DNA of 64,000 nucleotides, from assembly GCF_036711975.1 (NCBI RefSeq), contig NC_091976.1:2480001-2544000 (forward strand). Reading direction: 5' to 3'. The notes beneath the pieces were generated by a model. That model made no database searches. It saw only the letters and a list, made by a program, of their open reading frames with translations, and had not been told where the DNA came from. Positions 49,501 to 61,500 of the stretch are shown piece by piece. The stretch comes from Onthophagus taurus (taxonomy: Eukaryota > Arthropoda > Insecta > Coleoptera > Scarabaeidae). The first letter of the stretch is position 1; each line of letters opens with the position of its first letter. The translations under genes and the position numbers were made by a program.

Positions 49501-52500
49501 CTCATCCTCAATGAACAAAAGAATCAAAAAATTAACTTTCTCACGAAAGGAAACTATAACGTGGTGAACTTTCTTGGCTTGAAGTTGAACAATCGTCTCA
49601 CCTGGGATGACCATGTGAGTGCCCTTTGTAGAAGACTCGCGAGTGCAGTTTTTATGGTGCGAAGATTGGTGAAGTGTACCGAACCTGAAGTAGTAAGAAC
49701 AGCATATTTCTCTTGTTTTCATGCAGTGGCCTCATATGGCATCTCCATTTGGGGTTCGGGTCCGGGAATCAACAGGGTGTTTAAGCTACAAAAGAGTTGT
49801 ATCCGCGCTTTGTGTAATCTAAAAAATTTAGAATCATGTAAAGAACATTTAAAAAAAATTGATATACTTACCGTGCCCTGCATGTACATACTTACCTGTG
49901 TCCGTACATCACGAATATAATACGCGACAAAAAGACTCTATAAGGGTTCCGTATCACCGTCTTAAGGTGACCCAGCAAGGTGTGGACTACCAGGGTACAA
50001 AACTTTATAACAAACTACCGGATTACATAAAGAACATGAACACCGCGCGTTTTAAAAATCGTGTTAAACATTTTTTGGTGTCTGAGGCCTTTTACTCGGT
50101 AGAAGAATTCCTAAGTAATGTCCACCATATGACCGAACTGTATTAGTTAAGTTACTGTTTTAGATACTCATTGTTGAAGTATACATATATATTTTGTATG
50201 ACGTCTGCCAAAAACTTTTTTTTGACATATAAATAAACATTAAACATTAAACATTAAATAATGTCGAATGAATGACTCGACTTTGATTTGGTAAGAATTT
50301 TGATGGGATTTTTCACTTGTTCTTTTTTATTGTTCCAGTCAGTGTTAAGTTCTTGTATAGTAGATAATCTGCTAGAGCAATGCTAGTTTATTCGTTCAAC
50401 TAATCTCTTTACCTTATACGGACCATCTGGTTGCTTACGATAATGTCTAAAAATTATCGTAAAATTGAGAACGCGTCCAATCGAAAAATATTGAACCTTT
50501 GAATATATTGAATATTTCTATAAACTCATGAAAAACCGAAAAATTTGAAATATAGAAAAAATTAAGAAAAAAAGTATCGATTCTGACAAAATTGTCATTA
50601 CGGACCTGTATTTTTCAGAAACATGCAAACAAGCCGAAACCTATAATACTAAACTGAAACTAGAACTAACACTAGAAACTTCAGAGACTTCTTCAGAAAC
50701 TGGTTCGAAGTGAACTTCGAACCACTTGGTTGCAAGGTTGCAACATGGCATCCGAAACGTCAAATTTTTTCTTAAAACACGCACGGCAAAACCCGAAAAC
50801 TTCTAGTGTTAGTTTTAGTTCAATTAACACCGGCCATCAAAGCCTTCGTACTTCTGTTTATAATACATTTATAATCTCTAAATACATCCCATACTATAAA
50901 TGCGGCTTTATAAATCAGCAATTAATGTGTACATTTCTTGCCTTTTATACCTTTCTTTGTCATAAAGACAACATACTTTTTTTAAATTTTTTTTTATTAT
51001 GTCAAAAATACATAGTTACACGAATATTTTAGCATTAAATCCATTTAAATGCACAATATAAGGAGATGTATTATAATAACGAAAACTATCATACATTTTA
51101 TGACAGCGGCCCCGCTCGAAGATTAAGAACAAGTGTTTCAAGTTTTCCCATTGAAGAGGCCTCAATATAATTTGATTCTAGATTTATATTGGAGAACACG
51201 CAAGGAATTGTGAACGAGGAAACATCTTGCAAAAAACGATGTTTATTAAACCATAACCAAATCTTTTTCGTCTCTGTAAAATAGAGTAGCTCGTAGACTA
51301 TTTATATTTCGCGATAGAAAAAATTTCGAATTTTGTTGTACTTTTACTGGTTTATTTATATTTTTGTTGTCTAACTAGTTTCGGCAAAAGCCATCATCAG
51401 AGACAAAAGTCATTGTATCTTACAGGAAATTAACATCGAAAATATAAAGATGGTCAGACCATCTTGTAACATCTACCACAAAAGATGTCCATGCGGAGTT
51501 AAATCTTTAAAGTTTTGTAAAAGAATTTTTACAAGTATTTTAAGTAAATTTTGTGACAGTAATAATTTTAATTTATTCACCGCTTTATATTATAATGGAT
51601 ATTAACTTCAATTTCAACCTAATATTTATATTTCAATTTTATTTTGTAATTTCATTTACTTTAAGTATCACCGGACGACATTAAGTTCACTTTACTGTAG
51701 AACTTGAGCATAATACAGTCCACTAAGCCATCTGTTTTTGCACGACAGTAAGACCAACAAACGTTTGCCGAGATACAATTTATGTCGTAGGAAGGCTAAC
51801 TACACACATACCTAAATTTATATTCAGCACTAGAAGAATAAACTGATTTCACCACCAAAGAATAGTGATAAATATAAAAAATCCGAAGAATGAAATTTAT
51901 TTGTTCTCAATTACCGGTTTCGGAAAAAGTTTCCGTCATCAGGTTGTTGCTACAAAACATGAGTCAAATTTTTTTTAATTTACAAAAACATAAACATGAG
52001 ATAATTGTTTACCGTCAATTAATAGCGGCTGCGTGGTATAATAATTTCGGATGTTAAGATTTCCCACTTTTGAATTTCTCTCAGCATTGCAAATATAATA
52101 ATAATAATAATTAGGGCACGGAACTTTTGTAACAAAACGATACGATTCTCCCCCTCCACTTGTTCTTTGCGGAAAATTTCATACAAAAGTTGTTCTAAAT
52201 TAAATTCTAAAACGATTTTCTCAATAAAAAATATATAAAAGTATACAGGGTGTATCTGAATGACTGCAACAAACTTCAAGGGGTGATTGTTTAGTGAATT
52301 TTAAGGGTACTTTGATATATGAACCATGGGCGACTTCGGCTCCCCTGAGGAGCTACACCCCTCTAAAAACGGCGGAAAATTTTGGTTTAATTTTTTTTTC
52401 TCAAAAACCATAAACGTTAGGAAAATGAAATTTGGGGAATATGTTTAACTCATAATAGGGCACGTTTTGACCCTATTTGTACTTTCAACCTACCCTTCTA

Positions 52501-55500
52501 AACTACTAAATGTTACCATCCCCATTCAATTTATGCCGAGATTTTTTTTATGAAAATGATAAATACATTGGAAAAATTTCAGTTAGATAGATAAAACTAT
52601 TCTAAAACTTTTTTGTCTCTCTGATGTTCTTCGAAAATTTAATAATTTCTGAGAAAAAAATAATTAAGCAAACACTAACGGTTAAGCTGTAGGGTTGTTA
52701 ATCGAAAGTTGGAATGAATTTTTAATGAAAAGATCTTAGTACGCTTTGCAGTCATTGTCATAAATATTTTTGACGTTTAAATGGTTCAAATGGTTAAATG
52801 GTTAAGTGGTTCTTGCTATTATTATTGTTTTATTTAAAATTTGGAAACGTCGAGTGAACGAGCGTAAATGCAATAGAACTTTATTTAACAATTAATTTGA
52901 AAAACAATAATAACAGTAAGAAAAAACTGACATTTAAACGTCAAAAATATTTCTGACAAAGATTGCAAAGCCTACTAAGATTTTTTCATTAATAATTCAT
53001 TCCAACTTTTTTTCTCAAAAATTAGTCGTTTTTGGAAAAATTTTAGAGAGACAAAAAAGTTTTAGGATACTTTCATCTACCTAGGTAATATTTTTTTAAT
53101 GTATTTATCATCTGCATAAAAAAAAATATTAGCAAAAATGTAAAGGGAGTAGTTACGTTTAGTAATTTAGAAGGGTAGGTTTAAAGTACAAATAGGATCA
53201 GAACGTGCCCTATTATAAGCTAAACATATTCCCCAAATTTCATTTTCCTAGCGTTTATGGTTTTTGAGAAAAAGAAATTAAACCAAAATTTTCCGCCATT
53301 TTTGGAGGGGTGTAGCTCCTTAGGGGAGCCGAAGTCGCCCATGGTTCATATATCAAAGTACCCTTCAAATTCACTAAAGAATCACCCCTTGAAGTTTGTT
53401 GCAGTCATTCAGATACACCCTGTATAATATTTTTTTTGAGGTTATGTTCTTAATTATTGATCAAATCAAAAATTTTTATTCACAATATTTGTTTAGAATT
53501 ACTTCAGGAACAGTGTTTGTTAATACAATTTTTTGCTAACTTGAAATTTTAATTTCCCTCTGAATAGTATGCTATCAAAATTAATTATCTCAATAATTAT
53601 TGTTTTTATCAAAAAATGTTTTAAATAAAATTTGTTTCAATTTCGATTCTGAATCAATTGTCTTAAGAAAACATTTTTACATCTCTATTAATTAAGCATC
53701 TAAGTATAATTATGTAGAAAAACGGAAAAATTATTATTTTGAGGTTATCTCCTTAATTATTGATTAAATTAAAAAAAAATGTTGACAAAGTTTGTTTAGA
53801 ATTGTTTCAGGAACAATTTTTGTTAACACAATTTTTTTCTAACTTGAAATTTTAATTTCCCACTGAACAGAATGCTGTGCTTTTATCAAGATTTTCTGAG
53901 AACGAGTGGAGGGGAATCGTATCGTTTTGTTACAAAAGTTCCGTGCCCTAATAATAATATAATATAATAATTTTTAACATAAATTTAACGCGTAAATTTA
54001 TCCTTACATTTTCTTGTAAATTTAACAATGCCGAGAGAAATTCAAAAGTGGGAAATCTTAACATCCGAAATTATTATACCACGCAGCCGCTATTAATTGA
54101 CGGTAAACAGTTATCTCATGTTTATGTTTTTGTAAATTAAAAAAATTTTTACTCATGTTTTGTAGCAACAACCTGATGACGGAAACTTTTTCCGAAACCG
54201 GTAGTTGAGAACAAATAAATTTTATTCTTCGGAATTTTAATTTTTTTTTATATTTAACATTACTGACCGAAGTCAACAATGGAGTCCTTCATCAAACAAA
54301 GAATAGTGAATCTAGTTAGAAATCTAAAAAATACTTACAAGTAAAAGGTCTTGAAAAAGAAAACGATTTTTGTAAAAAAGAGAAAGGAAAGAAAAGTTAG
54401 TCTGCATTATCAATCAACACTGAGTTTTTTGTGGACTGATCTTTAGAATAGTTCAAATAATATAAATGGTATTTACATAGCAAAATGATATATGATCATA
54501 TTATTAAGTGGATTTGTACACATCAAAGTGAAAGATATTTCTTAACGATACGCACTCGGATGCCGCAACTGAGAAAGAAAACTATAGATAACCAACGCGC
54601 TATAGTTCTCTCAACAGACTCATGACACACATTCAGACACACAAACAAACCCATAACACACTTAATGACCTGCTACCTGTTGGCCGCACTCCACGAAACC
54701 ACGGATGATGAATTCAGATCATAATCCGGAAGGGTCACAAAAGACAGAAGACTCCTCCGGTGAAACTGTACAGAGGAAAATCTAAGCTCACCAAGCTCAT
54801 CTCTGGGTTATTCATATCAAAAAGGGCTGCAAATTCAATATCCTACGTTTAAATTGAATTTGCGTTGGCGAGAAAAAAATAGGTATAATATCGTGCTAAG
54901 AAGTAGCTCAAAAGAAACCTCAACAAACGAAGACAATAACGACCTATGAGACAAAGAATTCGTGCCTCTATCATACATGAAAAATCAATATTCAACTACC
55001 AAACTGTACATTCTATGATGCTACTAATTCCGATAGTGGTACAGTAATATTAGAGCTATTGATGTGGTATGCGATCTCTCATAGGCATGACACGATCACC
55101 CCTAACTTTTTGTGGTATTATTAATAACAGAATTTACGGTTTGATGTATTGCAAAAGTTACCAATAAATAAATCGTTGTGAGGATGATCTGTACGATAAT
55201 GTCTTTGTTGACTATTTTCGCTAGGCTGATGACTAGCATATAATTACAGTTTTACGTAACATTCCGGAATTGTCCTGTTATTTAGGATTCTAGAACTATA
55301 TTAAAAAGTATGCTATCAGCTGATGTCCACGACAATCATAAAACTTGAGATGTGATTCTGTTAAAGATAGCTTCCGCCTTTCATTCTAGTACCCCTCTGA
55401 GTTTCACGTAAAATTGGTGGGAAATTTGTTCACTGTCAAAAATAACCAGAAGTATTTATAGATCTTGAAATCCGATTGTTTCCCATTCCTGGTTGTGATG

Positions 55501-58500
55501 CGCACAAATTGTATTGACTACTTGTAGTAGCGTGGGTAGCGTTGGCCGCGATTGGTGTTTCGAGGTATATAACCTCAGAGATGGAGTGCGAGTGTGAGCA
55601 GTATGTTGGGTGCTAATCAGATGTGTTGACCTTTCTCTTAGACTTCTCCGTCACTCCCATTTTCCTATCCACCTATGTGTTAGCCCGTATAGAAGATATC
55701 TTCATCGTTCCCTTTTCTTGATGAATGCTTAAACCATTTGATGAACACTGACAGAGTTTTGTCAACTGTCGAATACCTAGCAGCAGCTATGGCATGAGAT
55801 AGGTATTACTTTCCTTATACTATGTATTTTGTGTTTATGTACCTATAATATCTGTAAAAAAGATTACTATGTTGCTGCTGTTAGGAGAGATCTGTAGCTT
55901 GACTCTTAGATTGGGGCTGTAAGTTGCTAATAATACTAATAATGGTGACCCTGTTCAAAGTATGTCAAACTTTGCAGTTGTAATGAATAACAAAAACTTA
56001 GCATATTGTAACATTTATGTAATATAAAGTAAAGATGTGAATAATATACGAATAATCATAAAGACAGACTCGTCAGATTATGACGAAATTATTACAATTT
56101 GATGGATAATTTCATTGCCCTGTATTTTAGTCAAATATATTATTTATTACAGAAATCGATGAGATGGAATTTTTGGATAAACTGGGTCAAGAGTTGATAC
56201 GAATTTGTTGTTCGGGAACATACGAGAAAGCTTTCCGAAGCCTCGGGGGTAACCTGAAGGAATTTCTCATCACGTTGGACGGTTTGTGCGAGGTTCTACA
56301 ACATCAGCAATCACCCTCGGGGGAAGACGATGACGAAGAGGAGCGCGAGGCCGTGTTTGTGTGTACCGTCAACGACGGTTACCTTCAATTAGATTTTACT
56401 ACCGAGAGGACGCCCGTTGCTTATTTGCTCGTAGGCAGTTTGAAAGCTATAGCCCGAATCCTCTATCAAACCGATGCTAAAATTACGGTTACAAGAAGTT
56501 CAAACGATTTTCGATATTTCAGGTTTATCAACAAAAATGTTACAAACTTAAATATGTAATAATAATAATTATTTTTTAGATACACAATCAGACCTTTAAC
56601 ACCTTTAATTTCTGATAAAAGCCTATCTTGTTGGAGTTTGTCATCGATTACATCAACTCCTGGTGATTTACGCATGGGAGTTCCAACATTTTGCAAAGCA
56701 TTCCCTTGGCATTTCGTAATTGATCGAAGATTGGAGTTGGTTCAACTTGGATCGGGATTCATGAGGGTATTCGGCTGTTTGTTAAAAAGTTGCGGAACAG
56801 GAATGGCGACTTATTTCGAATTTTTACGTCCGAAAAGTATTACTTTGTCGTTTAACGAAATCGTAAAACGAGCAAACACTCCTTTCGTCTTGATAATTAA
56901 GAAGTTGTCCGAGGTTGACGCTTTTCCAGCGGAGGTAAGCTGATTTGATTTTTAATAAATAATCTAGATTGAAAGTCAAGAACATCAACCGTGAATTGAT
57001 TACCTTCAGTTATCAAACTCGCGGTTTCAATTTTCTAACAGTAAACTAGTCGCCTTTTAATTTGTTTTAAAGGTTTAATTTATTTTTGTTATTTATTAGG
57101 GTTTAAAATTAAAAGGACAGATGGTCTATTGTCCCGAATCGGATTCTGTGTTGTTTATCGGATCGCCTTTTATCGACGGACTGGAAGGGCTCACCGGAAG
57201 TGGTCTCTTTATATCTGATATTCCGCTTCACGATGCCACTAGGGATGTTATTTTGGTCGGCGAACAAGCTCGGGCACAAGTAAGGGAATTAATCGATAGA
57301 GAATATTAAATTTTAAACCATCCCACAGCCAATAAAAAAACCTTTAACATTTTTTTTTAATTAAAACTGAGAACCGCACCTAAAAAAATAATTTTTATTA
57401 AACTTAAAATTATTATTTTAACTTTTTAAGCTGTTTTAAATATTAATTAATAAATTGGTATAAATGATTAAAAATATTTTTTTCTTTTTTAGGATGGTTT
57501 GAGAAGGAGAATGGATAAATTAAAAAGTTCTATAGAAGAAGGTAATCGAGCGGTCGATAAGGAAAGAGAAAAAAACGTCAGTTTGTTGCACTTAATTTTT
57601 CCACCAGATATTGCCAAAAGATTATGGCTGGGTAATTGATTAAAAAAGTGCTGTACGCAAAATGATCGATACGATTTTAGATGCGAATAAATTAAAACAC
57701 CTTTGTTCCTGGGTTAATCTATTTCAGCAGATTTTCTTCAAAATTAGTTAATATTTGTATGGGGTTTCCAAAATATATTTCGAGATCATGTGAATCTTTA
57801 AAACTTAAAATTGGTCAAGCAGTTCTATAATTACCTCGTATTCATGAAGAATCCTACTAGAAATCCAATCCAGTATCGCTATATATACGCGGAATACTTC
57901 AACGTTCTCGATACTTTGTGCAAAGAGGTGACAAATTACTGGATTATAACGTTCCATTATATTTTATTGACCATGGAAAAAATCTTCAAGTTGTGAACAG
58001 TTCTTTATAATATAATAGCTCAACGTCCCCAACAGAAAAAGATAATATGAATGCTTCGGCAATCCACCTTTATAGTCTAAAGATATAGAGTATAAGGAAT
58101 TTGTTTTGTTTATCATTTAAAAAGGTATTCTGTCATATTGTAATAAATGTCCAGGAATTTTATTCCCGATTTTTCCATATAATTTCATATGCATCATTTT
58201 AATACTTTATTACTTCTACAACATCAGGTTGGAGTTTTAGAAAATGTCTTCATGAACGTTATTTTCCTTTGTTTGAAGAGTTTGAAATGATATCAAATCC
58301 AGTCATATCATTATTCCCACACCTTATTCTGTCTCTAATTGAGGGTTACAAAAAATACAAACGGCTTCTCTATGTCCTTTCTGTTGGTAGCTGAAGAGTT
58401 TCCTACTGCTGGTGTAGACGTAGACCTCACCAGTACAGTTAAGGGTTAGGTAAAATCAAATACACTGTGTACATATACAGGATGTCCCGAAACTCAACGT

Positions 58501-61500
58501 CAAGCGGGCACCGGATGAGAGGCCAACCCATACCTGTTCTGGTAAAAATAAGAAAAAAATTCTATGTCTCTTAGTTAAGTGGTAATAGACATATTTTTGA
58601 AAATGTTAAAAATCGTTCCCGTACATCATATCTTTAGGTACTACGGTCAGAAATGTTCGCAATTTAATAGTAATTTTTTTAATAATGTATTCCTAATGAA
58701 CCATGCTACTATAGCAATCACAAATCGAACAACAAAAGTCGTTAGTTTTGCCAAAAAAAGTATTAGTTTGATTGAGTTAAGGTTGAGAGAATTTATGTCT
58801 ATGAAGTTTGACACACGATTTCTAAACAAAGGAGTAGTACAACACCTTTGACAAGTTATTTTAAAAGATGACCTGTTTAGTCAAGATTCGAAAATGGTAT
58901 AACACTTGCTATTTTTCTTTTCTTATAAAATATTATTGCCTGTTTTTCTGCTAAAAACGCGTTATTTAAAAAATTCATACTTTCGTATGTTATTTGTATT
59001 TCCTTCGAAATGATTTAACAACATTTTGTTAGAAGATGTGCCACTCAATATCTACAGAGAAATGTGGTTTCAACAAGATGGTTGCCCAGCTCATTATGCT
59101 TGTCCTGTATGGGATTGCATACAGAAAACCCAGAAAGATGGATTGGGCGTCGTGGTTCGATTACGTGGCCTCCTCATTCTCTGGGTCTAAACCCCTTTGA
59201 TTTTCTTATTAGGATTGCATAAAAGAAACAGTGTATTAAAAACCGATTGAAAATCTTGCCGAACTGAGCCACAATATTTATACAGCAGCAGAAGAAATAA
59301 ATTCAAAGAGTAAAAAGCACTTTACACAACTAGTAAAAAGGTCTTTTCTGTGACGATGCAGAGCTTGTATTAGTGCCGACGGCAAATAATTTGAGCATTT
59401 GCCTTAGTTTTAAGAAAATAATGCTATAAAATTAATAATAAATAAATTTGTTTGTTTAATTTTGTCTTTAGATTAAAATTATTTGAAAGAGTATTTTTGC
59501 AAGACATAAGGGCAACCATCTTGTTGAAACCACATTTTGTAGTTCGTAGATATTGACTGGCACTTCTTCTAACAAAGTTAACAAGAGGAAATAAAACTAA
59601 ATACAAATAACATACAAAAGTATGAATTTTTTAAATAACGTGTTTTTTGCAGAAAAACAGGCAATAATATTTTTTATGACAAGAAAAATAGCAAGTGTTG
59701 TACCATTTTGGAAACTTGACTAAACAGGCCATCTTTTAAAATTACTTGCCAAGGGTGTTGTACTACTCATTTTTTTAGAAATCGTGTGTCAAACTTCATA
59801 GACATAAATTCTTTCAACCTTAACTCAATCAAATTAATGTATCTGTATATCTTCATCCTGTATATAAACAGATACCAAATTAACTTTTTTAGTAAATACG
59901 TAACATAATAAATTTTCATAATACCATTATAAAGCTTATCTCAAAATAAATTCTTTTCACTGTCTTTTATACATCGCCAGTCTCTTTGCGTCAATCCTAG
60001 TTATATGTTTTCTGTCTTAACATATTGGTTATCATATTGTCCCAGAACATCTTTGGTCTTTCATTGCGTTTCCTCCACGGTGTTCTTTTTAATGGCCCCA
60101 TCGACCCTTGACTTCTCCTGGATTCATTGCGAATGTTATCTAACATCATGCTTGCAAGGACTCTACTGCTCTTATGTTATCCTTCTTCTGTTCCGTTAGC
60201 ACTCATGTTTTACAGCCATAAGACAAAATTAATCCTTATTCTGTTTTATATGCACTTATTTTTAGTTGCTGCTAACCCCTTTCACTTTCAGGAATCCGGT
60301 TATCTTTCTCTATCCTGTAGTTCATTTCAATTTGCTGTCTTCTACCATCTTCAAATATTGTGCCTAGATATGGTTTATTTGTTATAATACTTGATCATCT
60401 TTTCGTACGTTAATCTTTTCGATATTTTTTGATATTACCATTACTGTTGTTTTACTTTTGTTATATTATTCCAATTGTTGATGCTTCTATTGAGTTCTTC
60501 TTCTGAATCTGCTAGTATCGCTATGTCTTCGTCGAAAAAGCATTAGGCAAACTGTGGTTTGGTATTCATGTATGCCTGAGATTCATAATTACATCCATAA
60601 ATGTTATGAATAGTAGTGGGCTAAGACACTCTTCTTATCTCACTCCTTCATTAGAAGAAATTCTTCTGATATTCGGTTGTTGCTTATGACCTGATTGCGA
60701 GTTGCATTGAACATTTGGGTTATCATTCCTACAAGTTTTATATTTTCAACCCATCTTCTTATACATGCCCACAGTTTTTTCCTTGGTATGCAGTCAAAAG
60801 TTTCCTCTATATCGATAAACGCTAAATATGACGTTTTCGTCCTGCTACTGTTCAGCTGATTTATTGCTTTAAGTTCAAATGATCCGATCTAGTGTACTAG
60901 CTTCTGATTTAGTTGTTTCATTATTCCTCAACTTCTTACCAAACACGTTCCATCTTCCCTCCTTTGCGTGAGTAATTATTTCCTTTTTAATCGTTGTTTC
61001 TTATAAGCTTGATAGTTCTGCGTTGTTTTATTTTGCAACAACTTTTAGAAACCTTTCTTTGAGTTGTACTTTCTCTTTTATATCCTCAAATCACTAATCT
61101 GTGTGTGTTTTTTATAATTATTCTGCAATAGTTCTTCTGCATTTCCATATTCCGGATTTCTATCTCCCAGAAATATTGAAATCTCCCAGAATAAAAACAT
61201 CTCCATTTGCATCTTCAACTATTTTATTTTGTTTCTGCCAAAATTATTATTATTTTCTTACCAATGAATTACAGCTTCTTACCTTTGAGATTAAGTTTCG
61301 GTTACTGTTTTCCATGTGATTAAAATATTTGCAAGATTACAATGCAATATACAACCCACTCCAGTTGCTCTGTCTACATTACTCATTCCACTCTATATAA
61401 AGAGGTCCATCTCATTTAGCCCCTTCTATGTTTTTTTTTGTTTTTGATACCGACAATATGTCCAAATGTGCTTATTTTGTAGTCCATTAATAATCAAATA

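Larger units (their letters stand above)
51866..54255. repeat. Large nested inverted repeat (outer arms about 300-350 bp)
   Basis: The left arm (51866-52163) and right arm (53903-54255) are near-perfect reverse complements. For example, GTCAATTAATAGCGGCTGCG and CACGGAACTTTTGTAACAAA on the left are answered by CGCAGCCGCTATTAATTGAC and TTTGTTACAAAAGTTCCGTG on the right. Each arm carries a hammerhead-like motif near its outer end. Between the arms sit another complete palindrome (52243-53432) and a direct repeat (53440-53885). No transposase is encoded, so the element is presumably non-autonomous. Confidence 0.85.

Noticed and set aside
52019..52279. Minus-strand 86-codon ORF and its mirror at 54058-54279
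   Set aside because: Both are chance readings of the two arms of the inverted repeat.
55224..55245. ggctgatgactagc, another CTGATGA
   Set aside because: No GAAA and no pairing flanks at hammerhead spacing.
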